The notes: a model not told the origin generated them from the sequence alone. A stretch of DNA of 64,000 nucleotides from Phycomyces blakesleeanus NRRL 1555(-) (GCF_001638985.1 NW_017265134.1:1-64000); one strand, 5' to 3'; shown: positions 1-15,400, counted from the first letter of the stretch. A program made the numbers and translations.

Positions 1-2383
1 TATATAGCAGATCAGCTGTCATTTACTTATATATATATCAGACCAGCTGTCATCTACTTATATATATAGCAGACCAGCTGTCATCCACTTATATATATAG
101 CAGACCGGCTGTCATCCACTTATATATATAGCAGATCAGCTGTCATCTACATATATATATGGCAGATCAGCTATAATCAGCTTATATATATATAGCAGAT
201 CAGCTGTCATCCACTTATATATATATCAGACCGGCTGTCATCCACTTATATATATATCAGACCAGCTGTCATCAACTTATATATATAGTAGATCAGCTCT
301 CATCCACTTATATATATAGCAGATCAGCCGTCATCCATTTATATATATAGCAGATCAGCTGTCATCCATTTATATATATAGCAGATCAGCTATAATCAGC
401 TTATATATATATAGCAGATCAGCTGTCATCCACTTATATATATATCAGACCGGCTGTCATCCACTTATATATATAGTAGATCAGCTCTCATCCACTTATA
501 TATATAGCAGATCAGCTGTTATCCATTTATATACATAGCAGATCAGCTATAATCAGCTTATATATATATAGCAGATCAGCTGTCATCCACTTATATATAT
601 ATCAGACCGGCTGTCATCCACTTATATATATATCAGACCGGCTGTCATCCACTTATATATATAGCAGATCAGCCGTCATCCATTTATATATATAGCAGAT
701 CAGCTGTCATCCACTTATATATATAGCAGATCAGCTGTCATCCATTTATATATATAGCAGATCAGCTATAATCAGCTTATATATATATAGCAGATCAGCT
801 GTCATCCACTTATATATATATCAGACCGGCTGTCATCTACTTATATATATAGCAGACCGGCTGTCATCCACTTATATATATAGCAGACCGGCTGTCATCC
901 ACTTATATATATAGCAGATCAGCTGTCATCCACATATATATATAGCAGATCAGCTGTCATCCACATATATATATGGCAGATCAGCTATAATCAGCTTATA
1001 TATATATAGCAGATCAGCTATTATCCACTTATATATATAGCAGATCAGCTGTCATTTACTTATATATATATCAGACCAGCTGTCATCTACTTATATATAT
1101 AGCAGACCGGCTGTCATCCACTTATATATATATCAGACCGGCTGTCATCCACTTATATATATAGCAGATCAGCTGTCATCCACATATATATATAGCAGAT
1201 CAGCTGTCATCCACATATATATATGGCAGATCAGCTATAATCAGCTTATATATATATAGCAGATCAGCTGTCATCCACTTATATATATATCAGACCGGCT
1301 GTCATCCACTTATATATATATCAGACCAGCTGTCATCAACTTATATATATAGTAGATCAGCTCTCATCCACTTATATATATAGCAGATCAGCCGTCATCC
1401 ATTTATATATATAGCAGATCAGCTGTCATCCACTTATATATATAGCAGATCAGCTGTCATCCATTTATATATATAGCAGATCAGCTATAATCAGCTTATA
1501 TATATATAGCAGATCAGCTGTCATCCACTTATATATATATCAGACCGGCTGTCATCCACTTATATATATAGTAGATCAGCTCTCATCCACTTATATATAT
1601 AGCAGATCAGCTGTTATCCATTTATATACATAGCAGATCAGCTATAATCAGCTTATATATATATAGCAGATCAGCTGTCATCCACTTATATATATATCAG
1701 ACCGGCTGTCATCCACTTATATATATATCAGACCGGCTGTCATCCACTTATATATATAGCAGATCAGCCGTCATCCATTTATATATATAGCAGATCAGCT
1801 GTCATCCACTTATATATATAGCAGATCAGCTGTCATCCATTTATATATATAGCAGATCAGCTATAATCAGCTTATATATATATAGCAGATCAGCTGTCAT
1901 CCACTTATATATATATCAGACCGGCTGTCATCCACTTATATATATAGCAGATCAGCTGTCATCTACTTATATATATAGCAGACCGGCTGTCATCCACTTA
2001 TATATATAGCAGATCAGCCGTCATCCATTTATATATATAGCAGATCAGCTGTCATCCACTTATATATATAGCAGATCAGCTGTCATCCATTTATATATAT
2101 AGCAGATCAGCTATAATCAGCTTATATATATATAGCAGATCAGCTGTCATCCACTTATATATATATCAGACCGGCTGTCATCCACTTATATATATAGCAG
2201 ATCAGCTGTCATCTACTTATATATATAGCAGATCAGCTGTCATCCATTTATATATATAGTAGATCAGCTATAATCAGCTTATATATATATAGCAGACCGG
2301 CTGTCATCCACTTATATATATATCAGACTGGCTATCATCTACTTATATATATATCAGACCGGCTATCATCTACTTATATATAT

Positions 2384-4399
2384 GCTAGATTAGCAGTTAA
2401 CAGCTTATATATATGTCAGATTGACAGTCAACAGCTTATATATATGCCAGATTGGCAATCAATAGCTTATATATATGTCAGATCGGCGATCAACAACTTA
2501 TATATATGCCAGATCGGTAGTCAACAGCTTATATATATGCCAGATCGGCAATCAACAGCTTATATATATGCCAGATCGGTAGTCAACAGCTTATATATAT
2601 ACTAGATCGGCAATCAACAACTTATATATATGCCAGATCAGTGGTCAACAGTTTATATTTATCCTAGATCAACTATCAATAGCTTATATATATATGAGAT
2701 CAGCTATAATTAGTTTATATATAGTATCAATTAGTTATTATCAGCTTACATAATCTTGCATAATATTGCATAATTATATATAGGCACATATAAGAGAATT
2801 TAAACATATATAAAAATATAAAAAATAAAGTTTGTGTGACATACGTCATTATGCATATTCGCGTAATGTAAACAATACAATTGCATTGCTGAAAAAAATT
2901 GGTAACTTTTGGCTATACTTGTTATATAACGTGCATAATCATGCATAATCTTGCATAAATGATCTACGTAAACAATACCATTGAATTTGTGAGAAAAAAT
3001 GACAAAAAATTGCTTTTTTCGCAAAAATTTCCTTTTTTGGTTAGTCTGAATGCACCTAGCGTGAGAAGTCTTGGCATTTTTAGTGTGGGAAGATAGGTTA
3101 TATAAATAACAACTATGTAAAAGCTTGGCATGGAAAAACATTTAACTTTAATCTATCAAAAAGCCGTTCCGACAATAATTAAATATATCTCTTCTAATGA
3201 AAGTTCAAATTCTTACTAAGTAATAATTTTTTAATTTTTTTTGGTATATAAAGAAAATTTAGTAGTATAATATAAAAGTATCAAAATATGTAAAGAGCAA
3301 GTACAGAATTAATAAAAATTAATTTTCATATTTTTTTACTAATTTTCTTATAAAAATCAAAATATTATTATATAAATCAATAAAAAAATATATGAACAAG
3401 TCAACTTATTAATATTTATTATAATTTTAATGTATTTATATACTATATATATATATATAAAGATTATAAAAGAGTTGTGAATATATATAAAATTAAAGAT
3501 TAAATATGATTAGAGTATGTAACTTATATTTGACGAGATGATTGGATATGACTTGGATATTGACAAGTGTGAATATATATAATGTGATAGATCTAATGGT
3601 ATTGACTAATATCAGAGATAGATAAGATGTTATATGCTAATATTAGTAATAAATCAAATGTTATTGGCTAATATTGATTATATATTATATTTTATTAACT
3701 TATATAAGTAGTAAATTGGATGTGATAAATATATATATATAATATAAATTGACTGTTATTGATTTATATATATATCAGATCAGATATCATTTATTTATAT
3801 ATATACTAGATCAGCAGTGTTCAGCTTATATATGTATAAGATTGACTGTTATCTACTTATATATATATCAGATTGGATATCATATGTTTATATATAGTGC
3901 AGATCATTTGTTATTAGCTTATATATATACCCAATTGGTAGTCAACAACTTATATATATACCCAATTGGCAGTCAACAGCTTATATATATACTAGATTAG
4001 CTAATATCAGCTTATATATGTATGAGATAGACTGTTAATAGTTTATATATATATAGCTGATTGGCGGTCAACAATTTATATATATACCAGATCAGCTATC
4101 ATCAGCTTATATATATATCAGATTGAGTATCATATGTTTATATATAGTGTGGATCACCTGTTATCAGCTTATATATATACTCAATTGGTGGTCAACAGCT
4201 TATATATATACCTGATTGGTAGTTAACAACTTATATATATATACCAGATTGACTGTTATCCACTTATACATATATAAAATTGATTGTTATCTACTTGTAT
4301 ATATATGAGATTAACTGTAATTAGATTATATATATATCAGATCGATGATTATTGGCTTATATATATACCAGATTAATAATTATTAGCTTATATATATAT
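2384..4399. repeat. Higher-order block copy 1: diverged satellite plus AT-rich core
   Basis: A block of diverged 31-bp-like units (gctagattagcagttaacag and relatives) flanks a non-satellite AT-rich core at about 2740-3740. Near-identical copies lie at 5838-7884 and 16177-18223. This copy lacks one 31-bp unit near its right end (about 4365) that the other two have. The core holds short GCATAAT repeats and a 113-codon minus-strand frame at 2800-3141. That frame is conserved only because the block is freshly duplicated; I see no sign of a gene. Confidence 0.9.
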
Positions 4400-5837
4400 C
4401 AGATTGGCTGTCATCCACTTATATATATATCAAACCGGCTGTCATCCACATATATATATAGCAGATCAGCTATTATCCACTTATATATATAGCAGATCAG
4501 CTGTCATTTACTTATATATATATCAGACCAGCTGTCATCTACTGATATATATAGCAGACCGGCTGTCATCCACTTATATATATAGCAGACCGGCTGTCAT
4601 CCACTTATATATATAGCAGATCAGCTGTCATCCACATATATATATAGCAGATCAGCTGTCATCCACATATATATATGGCAGATCAGCTATAATCAGCTTA
4701 TATATATATAGCAGATCAGCTATTATCCACTTATATATATAGCAGATCAGCTGTCATTTACTTATATATATATCAGACCAGCTGTCATCTACTTATATAT
4801 ATAGCAGACCGGCTGTCATCCACTTATATATATAGCAGACCGGCTGTCATCCACTTATATATATAGCAGATCAGCTGTCATCCACATATATATATAGCAG
4901 ATCAGCTGTCATCCACATATATATATGGCAGATCAGCTATAATCAGCTTATATATATATAGCAGATCAGCTGTCATCCACTTATATATATATCAGACCGG
5001 CTGTCATCCACTTATATATATATCAGACCAGCTGTCATCAACTTATATATATAGTAGATCAGCTCTCATCCACTTATATATATAGCAGATCAGCCGTCAT
5101 CCATTTATATATATAGCAGATCAGCTGTCATCCACTTATATATATAGCAGATCAGCTGTCATCCATTTATATATATAGCAGATCAGCTATAATCAGCTTA
5201 TATATATATAGCAGATCAGCTGTCATCCACTTATATATATATCAGACCGGCTGTCATCCACTTATATATATAGTAGATCAGCTCTCATCCACTTATATAT
5301 ATAGCAGATCAGCTGTTATCCATTTATATACATAGCAGATCAGCTATAATCAGCTTATATATATATAGCAGATCAGCTGTCATCCACTTATATATATATC
5401 AGACCGGCTGTCATCCACTTATATATATATCAGACCGGCTGTCATCCACTTATATATATAGCAGATCAGCCGTCATCCATTTATATATATAGCAGATCAG
5501 CTGTCATCCACTTATATATATAGCAGATCAGCTGTCATCCATTTATATATATAGCAGATCAGCTATAATCAGCTTATATATATATAGCAGATCAGCTGTC
5601 ATCCACTTATATATATAGCAGATCAGCTGTCATCTACTTATATATATAGCAGATCAGCTGTCATCCATTTATATATATAGCAGATCAGCTATAATCAGCT
5701 TATATATATATAGCAGATCAGCTATAATCAGCTTATATATATATAGCAGACCGGCTGTCATCCACTTATATATATATCAGACTGGCTATCATCTACTTAT
5801 ATATATATCAGACCGGCTATCATCTACTTATATATAT

Positions 5838-7884
5838 GCTAGATTAGCAGTTAACAGCTTATATATATGTCAGATTGACAGTCAACAGCTTATATATATG
5901 CCAGATTGGCAATCAATAGCTTATATATATGTCAGATCGGCGATCAACAACTTATATATATGCCAGATCGGTAGTCAACAGCTTATATATATGCCAGATC
6001 GGCAATCAACAGCTTATATATATGCCAGATCGGTAGTCAACAGCTTATATATATACTAGATCGGCAATCAACAACTTATATATATGCCAGATCAGTGGTC
6101 AACAGTTTATATTTATCCTAGATCAACTATCAATAGCTTATATATATATGAGATCAGCTATAATTAGTTTATATATAGTATCAATTAGTTATTATCAGCT
6201 TACATAATCTTGCATAATATTGCATAATTATATATAGGCACATATAAGAGAATTTAAACATATATAAAAATATAAAAAATAAAGTTTGTGTGACATACGT
6301 CATTATGCATATTCGCGTAATGTAAACAATACAATTGCATTGCTGAAAAAAATTGGTAACTTTTGGCTATACTTGTTATATAACGTGCATAATCATGCAT
6401 AATCTTGCATAAATGATCTACGTAAACAATACCATTGAATTTGTGGGAAAAAATGACAAAAAATTGCTTTTTTCGCAAAAATTTCCTTTTTTGGTTAGTC
6501 TGAATGCACCTAGCGTGAGAAGTCTTGGCATTTTTAGTGTGGGAAGATAGGTTATATAAATAACAACTATGTAAAAGCTTGGCATGGAAAAACATTTAAC
6601 TTTAATCTATCAAAAAGCCGTTCCGACAATAATTAAATATATCTCTTCTAATGAAAGTTCAAATTCTTACTAAGTAATAATTTTTTAATTTTTTTTGGTA
6701 TATAAAGAAAATTTAGTAGTATAATATAAAAGTATCAAAATATGTAAAGAGCAAGTACAGAATTAATAAAAATTAATTTTCATATTTTTTTACTAATTTT
6801 CTTATAAAAATCAAAATATTATTATATAAATCAATAAAAAAATATATGAACAAGTCAACTTATTAATATTTATTATAATTTTAATGTATTTATATACTAT
6901 ATATATATATATAAAGATTATAAAAGAGTTGTGAATATATATAAAATTAAAGATTAAATATGATTAGAGTATGTAACTTATATTTGACGAGATGATTGGA
7001 TATGACTTGGATATTGACAAGTGTTAATATATATAATGTGATAGATCTAATGGTATTGACTAATATCAGAGATAGATAAGATGTTATATGCTAATATTAG
7101 TAATAAATCAAATGTTATTGGCTAATATTGATTATATATTATATTTTATTAACTTATATAAGTAGTAAATTGGATGTGATAAATATATATATATAATATA
7201 AATTGACTGTTATTGATTTATATATATATCAGATCAGATATCATTTATTTATATATATACTAGATCAGCAGTGTTCAGCTTATATATGTATAAGATTGAC
7301 TGTTATCTACTTATATATATATCAGATTGGATATCATATGTTTATATATAGTGCAGATCATTTGTTATTAGCTTATATATATACCCAATTGGTAGTCAAC
7401 AACTTATATATATACCCAATTGGCAGTCAACAGCTTATATATATACTAGATTAGCTAATATCAGCTTATATATGTATGAGATAGACTGTTAATAGTTTAT
7501 ATATATATAGCTGATTGGCGGTCAACAATTTATATATATACCAGATCAGCTATCATCAGCTTATATATATATCAGATTGAGTATCATATGTTTATATATA
7601 GTGTGGATCACCTGTTATCAGCTTATATATATACTCAATTGGTGGTCAACAGCTTATATATATACCTGATTGGTAGTTAACAACTTATATATATATACCA
7701 GATTGACTGTTATCCACTTATACATATATAAAATTGATTGTTATCTACTTGTATATATATGAGATTAACTGTAATTAGATTATATATATATCAGATCGAT
7801 GATTATTGGCTTATATATATACCAGATTGATGATTATTGGCTTATATATATACCAGATTAATAATTATTAGCTTATATATATAT
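5838..7884. repeat. Higher-order block copy 2
   Basis: Second copy of the diverged block, offset by 3454 bp from copy 1. It differs by scattered single bases (for example gtggga for gtgaga near 6445) and by one extra 31-bp unit near 7830. The near identity indicates recent unequal exchange or array amplification. Confidence 0.9.
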
Positions 7885-8888
7885 CAGATTGGCTGTCATC
7901 CACTTATATATATATCAAACCGGCTGTCATCCACATATATATATAGCAGATCAGCTATTATCCACTTATATATATAGCAGATCAGCTGTCATTTACTTAT
8001 ATATATATCAGACCAGCTGTCATCTATTTATATATATAGCAGACCGGCTGTCATCCACTTATATATATAGCAGACCGGCTGTCATCCACTTATATATATA
8101 GCAGATCAGCTGTCATCCACATATATATATGGCAGATCAGCTATAATCAGCTTATATATATATAGCAGATCAGCTGTCATCCACTTATATATATATCAGA
8201 CCGGCTGTCATCCACTTATATATATATCAGACCAGCTGTCATCAACTTATATATATAGTAGATCAGCTCTCATCCACTTATATATATAGCAGATCAGCCG
8301 TCATCCATTTATATATATAGCAGATCAGCTGTCATCCACTTATATATATAGCAGATCAGCTGTCATCCATTTATATATATAGCAGATCAGCTATAATCAG
8401 CTTATATATATATAGCAGATCAGCTGTCATCCACTTATATATATATCAGACCGGCTGTCATCCACTTATATATATAGTAGATCAGCTCTCATCCACTTAT
8501 ATATATAGCAGATCAGCTGTTATCCATTTATATACATAGCAGATCAGCTATAATCAGCTTATATATATATAGCAGATCAGCTGTCATCCACTTATATATA
8601 TATCAGACCGGCTGTCATCCACTTATATATATATCAGACCGGCTGTCATCCACTTATATATATAGCAGATCAGCCGTCATCCATTTATATATATAGCAGA
8701 TCAGCTGTCATCCACTTATATATATAGCAGATCAGCTGTCATCCATTTATATATATAGCAGATCAGCTATAATCAGCTTATATATATATAGCAGATCAGC
8801 TGTCATCCACTTATATATATATCAGACCGGCTGTCATCCACTTATATATATAGCAGATCAGCTGTCATCTACTTATATATATAGCAGA

Positions 8889-8911
8889 CACTGGAAAAAT
8901 TAAAAAAAATA
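8889..8911 (+). repeat. E1 left terminal inverted repeat
   Basis: Begins CACTGGAAAAAT followed by an A-rich run. It matches the reverse complement of 15750-15772 with one indel-like shift in the A tract. Confidence 0.9.
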
Positions 8912-8988
8912 AGGTAGTTTAAATATGGGGTATAGTGTAGTGTAATTTCCATATTTAAATTAGTTGATTTTTTTTTCCACTTGTGCTG

Positions 8989-9214
8989 AAGGTGACCTTC
9001 ACAGATAGTGGAATGACTAGAGTCAACTAGCGGAATTGTGGGTGGGGGGTGCCGCAGGTAAGGTTTGTTAGCACTTTAGATATACTTATCTGACTTGATA
9101 TATAAAAAGAAAGTTTTTTAAAACTGCGTATCTATTTTGATATTCTTTATATGGAACCATAAAGGTCAGGCACCGACATATTATGAAGATTAAAAGTAGC
9201 GTAAAGGTGACCTT
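8989..9214. repeat. E1 subterminal palindromic motif, two copies
   Basis: AAGGTGACCTT, an odd-centred palindrome, occurs at 8989-8999 and 9204-9214 inside the left end. Subterminal repeated motifs are the usual binding sites of CACTA transposition proteins; that role is inferred here. Confidence 0.45.
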
Positions 9215-9887
9215 TAAGCTAGTTTATTGTTAAGAAGTTTGGTCATCAGCAGCAAAAAAAGGCGTCTTTAAAATTATGGACCAGTAATATGTTCTTTATT
9301 TATTTGGTTTCCCGTTCTTATTAGGCTAGTAATGGTTTACGCTTTTATTTTTATTGGAAAGAATAGAATGTTTCTAGGTTTCAGATCTAATAATACTATT
9401 CTATATCTCTAGCTACTTCTTGCTCGGTCGGTTTGTTATATTTGGGATGAAAAATTTTCTACAAAAAAGAAATACCTAAAAAAAAATGAGCTGCTCAATA
9501 CGTTTTTTTTGGGGTACGAGCAGTACTTTTTGAGAATAGATAAATCGTTAGTGATGGGTGTGCGTGTGTGTTGGATATTTCAATTCTTATAAACCATTAA
9601 TACTTATATTGGAATTATCCAGTACAAAGACCAAACAATAAAATATTACAAGTAAAGCTACGGAATTTTGATTCCTTTGACTATGAAAATGATTGGAAAA
9701 AAGTAATTTTTGTGAATTGGGCGATATAATTATTAATTTACATACCCAAAGCAAACGGATTTATTTGTAGATATAGATAATACTTATCAAAAGTCGATAT
9801 AGTATCTGGTAGTTTTTTTTATTAATAAACAGTATAAGTAATATAATGATACATATAAGGATAGTAAAAGAACAAAAAAAGTCTTAC

Positions 9888-10555
9888 CATGTCAATGACA
9901 GCAGCATGAGATAGAAGCTTTTGATTCATAGCATGTTTTAGAGAGGGTTGTTCATCTATAGTAAAAATTGGATTCAGTTTGATTAATATTAAAGAGAAAT
10001 ATAATAAATAAATAGATAAAAATATTACCGTGTTGGTGGTCGTGTTTAGCTGTAGAAAATATTTTGGGTGATATGTCCTATAAAAAAGAAAGGAAAAAAT
10101 CAGGATACTTTTATGAGATGATGGTATGAAGTATATTTACTAACCTTGGCTAATCCGGATGGCCATTGTGAAGAGGATGCATCAGAAGGAAACTATACGC
10201 GAGTGACTATGGTAGCAGAAACACTTGTTATTACTCAGCTATATTTGAAGAAATTACTAATAAAGAAAAATAAAGAAAAAAAGCGCCTTACCAGGAACAT
10301 TTGCAAGTATAAGAGTAAAAGAGAAAGAAAGAAGTAAAAAGAAAAGAGAGGGCGAGTGTCTATGGCAACTGAAACAACTAATTCTTTTTAGTTATATAAA
10401 AAAAGTACTTTAAAAAAGCAGATTAAAAAAAAAGACTAATAAAAAATAAAAAAAAATGGGTGTAGACAGCGACGAAGAGTGTGTCTATGGCAACAGAATA
10501 AATAAATTCTTTTATTTTCTATAAAGAAGACTTTTTAGAAAGAACATGTCTTACA
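9888..10555 (-). other. E1 intron-rich unit without a reading frame
   Basis: On the minus strand a chain of short exons is bounded by good GT-AG sites: exon 10145-10238, exon 10029-10077 and exon 9888-9955, with further donors at 10291 and 10554 and an acceptor at 10519. The exon at 10145-10238 has stops in all three frames, so I read this as a spliced non-coding RNA or a long UTR. A cassette containing gtgtctatggcaac recurs in diverged form at about 10199, 10355 and 10478, suggesting exon duplication. The unit diverges from the accessory gene and runs toward the left terminus, as in E2 and E3. No transcript evidence is available. The rest of 8912-11053 shows nothing else I recognise. Confidence 0.5.
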
Positions 10556-11053
10556 CAAATAGTTTGCAAATATAATAGAAGTTGCAGAGATAGAGAAACA
10601 AAGAAAAGACCAATAGCAAATATAAAGAGCAAAAAAAAAGAGAAACAGGAACAACAACAAAAAAAGAAAAAAAAAGAAAAAAGAAAAGTGCGTTTGAAAC
10701 AAAAGACTAGACTGGTTTGATCAATTGGGTTCTAAAGCAGTATGAAAGCCGATTTGCATCTCAGTGATTACAAGAAGTATTAATAGAGACTTATATATCA
10801 AAGATATGCTGAATATCTATATAAACCATACGTTTTATACAATTTGTTTACTCTTTCTCCTGCTTTCTTGCTACTTATTGCACTCATACTCAAACACACA
10901 CACATCAACCCATTTTATTTCAAATAATTTAAGTATGTAAATTTGATATAATTTATTTTTAATTCAATTCAATTCAATTGTATAATAGCATCAATAACAA
11001 TGTAATCTAAAATTAACAGTTACATTTTTACCTTTTATTATATTCTGTAGACA

Positions 11054-12272
11054 ATGGCTATTCAAAGACGTCAACTTGCTCTTCGTCCCGTTGAGATTAC
11101 AAACGAACAATTGATGGAAATTCTTTCTACTTTGAAAACTAATATGACAGCCATGGGAACCAACATGGCAGCTGACATGTCGATTGTACAAGAACAAATC
11201 GGCACTGTTGAAGATACATTGCTAAACATGAATAGCAGAATTGGTGTTCTTGCCACCAGCAGCACTGAGACAATCACTGCTATTGACAGTTTAAGCAGGG
11301 CCCCCCTCGTTTCCCCTACCAATACAATGGCTAATGTTTCTCAGCCTGCCTTCAACGCCCCGTCTGAGTTTAGCAAGAAGGCCTCTAATGATGTTTATGT
11401 GAGTATCAGCGTGTGCAAAATTTTATCGATGTATTTTCTCATATATTCTATCAGGCCCATATTCGTAATCTCATGTGGGATCCCAAGCTGAAAACAAGAA
11501 ATCAAGCTGATATCCTGGCAAATGAGAGTAAGCCCAGATGGAATACAAATGTTTTCTTTTACAAGTCGCCAAACAAGGAGTTGGTGGTGCGACTTCTTGA
11601 AAACTTGAAGCGCAAGTTTACCCATGAGGGATTTAGAGAGGCAGACTTGAGAGCAAGACTGCACAAAAACTTCACCAGCCGGGTTTCAAAAGCAAGAAAA
11701 ACCGAAGAGGAAATAAAAGCAACAAACACTCGTTCGAGAAGGGCAGGACGTGCCAGAGATGTAAGTTTAATCTCTAAATAAATAATTTCAAAATAATATA
11801 GTTTAGTCTTGAGAATTTTAAAAATACTAATACAAAAAAACTACTATTAGAATCATACTCGCCGTTTACTTGCATACACAGACAACAAAGAAGCAATTGA
11901 TCTACAAATGAAGAGAGATTGTGACTTCACGATGCAAATGGCAGCAATGTCCGATGGAGAATCTGCAGATGAAGACTTCGAGAATCGCACGAAGAGCATC
12001 GTCAAGATTGTTCGGCCAGGATGGAGAAGTGACGAGGTATATTATTTTATATTAATAATTATGTCTTATTATAAAAAATATAAAGTGAAGTATTAACAAA
12101 ATCATTTTAGTTCAATACTCTCATTAAACTCGTTGATGAGTATGTTATTGAAGCAATGGGGTCAAGTGCTTCTCAAATGAAGGAGAGGGTTTTCACCAGT
12201 GTGTCCAATACAGCAGTCCCAGATGACATAACCCCCAAATTTCCTCAGTGGGCCCTTAGAGACGGGTATTAA
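11054..12272 (+). CDS. E1 accessory protein, coiled coil, 332 aa, four exons
   Basis: Exons 11054-11398, 11455-11760, 11851-12036 and 12111-12272, all joined in phase 0 by GT-AG introns of 56-90 nt, give a 332-aa protein. The N-terminal third (about residues 12-85) is rich in heptad-like Leu/Ile/Met spacing and is probably a coiled coil. The middle is basic (residues 130-215, ending in an Arg-rich run). Exon 3 carries MSDGESADEDF and RPGWRSDE, both matched in the E3 homologue. I do not recognise a named family. The gene converges on the transposase gene, ending 140 bp from its stop. By analogy with TnpA-type partners of CACTA transposases it may bind transposon ends, but nothing in the sequence proves this. 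Confidence 0.8.
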
Positions 12273-12412
12273 ATAAACAAAAATTGCCTCTCTCTTTTTA
12301 TCTATATATTACTTTTCACATACAAAATACTATCAATATATATATCAGAAATACGCGCTCTGTTTTTTTTTGTTAAAGAAAAAGAAATGTAAAAGTTCAC
12401 TTTATTTATTAT

Positions 12413-15400
12413 TTAAGCATATAGCTTCTTTGGCAATGGAATTACCAGCATTTTGCTAACATTTCTACTTGTCGCAATAGTAGCTGTAGCAACCTCTAAT
12501 AAGATGCGATGTACAGGTATAATGCTATGGTAGCTATCAGGAGAGAACGTGGGCAAACAAAATTCAACACCGTCATCCTCACGCGACCTATCAGAGGAAG
12601 TACGAAACCACTTGATAAATGCGAATACATGTTGATGATCATGAACCATGCGAGTCAGATGGAGATTGTGCGTGGGTGGAAGTTGGAAGGAGTGTGTAAA
12701 AAGATACTGAATTTGTCCAGCAAATCCAAGTATAATGTTTCCATTACTACCAACAAACTTTGCCTGAACAAGTGATCCGCGACTGATTGTGCTGTTGTTT
12801 GTTCCTCGATAGTGTTGACCAAGAATGTCAATTGACTTCAATTTGATGATTTGATTGTCAAGTGCTGGGCGATTATAGGACGTGTCCTGATAGCTGGCAA
12901 GGTCTGGGAGGTTGTAAGCGACTTGGTAATATTCAAGTAAATGGAGATAGTCGGAATCATCCATTACTGATGGCTTTTTGTATTTTAGAGGAAATGTAGA
13001 AGGAGGAAGAGGCTCGTTACCCTTGGGTGGATTATAAGGATCAGTGTAGCCTTGAACGAATGCTTGCAATCGGAATGGGCGACTGGAGAGAGTGGTGACT
13101 GTGGCGGCAGGTATGGAGGTTGTAACAAGTTTAGACAGAGTGTGAATGAAGGGGATCTGGCTAGAACTTTTAAGAACAGCATTGACATAATCACCCTTAT
13201 ACGCATTCTGAACAAAATTTTTCATGTAGGTCGCCTCAAAACCGTCTTTGCCATTTGTCTTGAAATTCTTTAAAATACCATTGTATCGCTCAAACCCAAA
13301 GAGCCAATAACCATACACTGGTCCAAAATCACGAATGCATTCATGAAGATGGAGGTGTAGGTGCATATTGCAGGTGAGAATAGTGGCGGTATAGTCTACG
13401 TTACATGCATTGCAAAACTTTTCTAACAGGCTGTGGGCAGTGGTGATCTCATCAAAAGTAATGCTGGGCTTTACGTAGTATCGGCATGCATCAACGAAAT
13501 ACATCCAGTTCTTGAATTGTAATGGAGGGAGAATACCATGCAACAAGACAGGAGAATAAACCAGAACCCATGATTTCCACTCGTCCGCTTTCATGTAGCT
13601 GAAGCCCTTTCCAATTTTGGTTGTCAGTGTGGTGTAATCTCTGGGCAGTACCATTGTCTCTGCAATTTTCTCCATCGAAGCAAACTCTTCAGGTCCAATT
13701 GTCTTCTCATCAATCCACCGATCCATTAATCTCTTAGACGTCCCCAGGAAAAGATTATGCATGGGATCAATGATCGTTCCACGTACTAGATCAAAGTATC
13801 CAAGGCGTTGCAACTGTGACCATCGAACACCATTTTCGACCTCCAGCTGATGCCTTTCTGAGAGTGTACTTGCATCCTTCCACTCCTCAGCATGCAACCT
13901 GCTCTCTGCACCACTGCGGATATTCCAACGAGAATAATTGAATCCACGGAAATCAACCTGGTTGCTGCTCCCTAACCGAGTAAACTGCCGGCTGCACCTG
14001 TAACAAGCACATGTGCTGTTATGCGCTGTGAATCCACTTGTCTTTCTGGCGGCTGGGATATCACATGCAACCATCAGTAGTGCAGCACGAACACTGACAC
14101 CATTTGGGAATTCGTGTGTAGGAATCCACATGCCAACGTACAGCTGCTTCAAATCATCCACCAAGGGCTCCAAGTAACTATTGATCTCGTCGGTTTTTGG
14201 CTCCTTTGGACCAGGCATGAGACCTACAAGGATAATATTCTCTGGCTTGAATCTTTCATCACGGGGCAAGTTGTTGATGGCCAGATAGATAGCACCAGAG
14301 GAGTGAGTGACACCATCAAAGGGCTGGAACCAGTCGATGTTAAGTGTTAACATTAGTGAGCGTGGGTCCAACACAAATGATACACCATCCTTGTCCTTCA
14401 ACTCCTTCCACATCGCACCATCATAGACATCGCACAGAGTATCTACCATCTTCAACTCCTTATTCCATTGACGAATCTTGGCTTCGAAACTAGGGCGACG
14501 GAAGAAAACGCTCAATGTATTTTTAATGGATTGGTAGACATATTCACGCTTTGCAACCAAGGCACCGGAAGATATGGATTTCGTCAAATTACAGTTGCAT
14601 GCAGACCTGGCACCAAGTTTTGAGGAAACACATCGAGGAGGAGCAGATACGATATCCTGATATACTGTATGACAGTCTTGGCACACCACAAATTTCTTGA
14701 TGCCTTTTGTAATAGCAGAAAATCCTGTCATTTTTTGTAAACCGGCAAGACTGGTTGGTAATTGAAAATCTTGGTCGTAGATTCTCAGCAGGTTGTTGAT
14801 AAACTCAATCAAGACAGCAGCACCCTTATCAACAACATGACGTGAAGCAAACAGTACCGTAAAGATGGCTATGAATTGATGGACTTCATTTTTGGGCATA
14901 TCAGGAGCAGCAAAAGGGTCTGTAAAAAATTAAAAAAAAATTAACACTTGATTTTTCTTTTACTCTCTTTTTCTTTTAGTTTTCTTTATGTATCTCACAC
15001 TGACCTTCACTGTTGAAGTCCTCGATCTCGATCTCATTGACTTCATCTTCAACATTGTCATCGAAATCATTGTCGTCTCTGTCATTGTCAAACATTGAGG
15101 CGGCATCCAAAAAAGGTGAGTTGGCCTGACCGTCCATTGCTTCCACAGAATCGGAACGAGAGGTCGGGATCACTACAAATATGGAATATAATAGTTTATT
15201 AGTTTTTTTTTCTGCTTTCAAATAAAAAAATTCTTACCCTCAGTATCTACATCCATGTTTCTCATTGCGGCTGTGTTTCATTAAAAGTTTAAAAATAAAC
15301 AACATAAATAAAAAATAAAAAATAAAAAATTAAAACGATTATTACGCAGCAAACAAAAAACCAACACTAAATATATTATACTATTCTCAAATATTCTGGT

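Larger units (their letters stand above)
1..8888. repeat. AT-rich 31-bp minisatellite array (left block)
   Basis: Tandem units of about 31 bp. Each pairs a GC-containing half (agatcagctgtcatccac or agaccggctgtcatccac) with a TATATATATA tract. Variants of 31-33 bp (for example ctataatcagc units) recur in a fixed order, giving higher-order repeats of a few hundred bp. Within the array lie two copies of a diverged 2-kb block, listed separately. No gene is credible here: reading frames stay open only because the monomer lacks stops in several frames. The array is interrupted at 8888 by transposon E1 and continues at 15776. Confidence 0.95.

Noticed and set aside
2800..3141. 113-codon minus-strand frame present three times (2800, 6254, 16593)
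   Set aside because: The copies are identical because the whole 2-kb block is duplicated with its non-coding surroundings. There is no homology, domain or start context to support a gene.
3749..4616. Open frames encoding LYIYQ-type repeats (also 7203-8101 and 17542-18440)
   Set aside because: They are translations of the 31-bp satellite, which lacks stops in several frames; periodicity and composition are those of the repeat, not of a protein.
1..8888. CRISPR-like alternation of repeats and spacers
   Set aside because: Units are contiguous variants of one monomer without unique spacers, and the context is eukaryotic.
10146..10337. 63-codon plus-strand frame in E1
   Set aside because: It lies antisense to well-formed minus-strand exon-intron junctions and has low-complexity Lys-rich composition.
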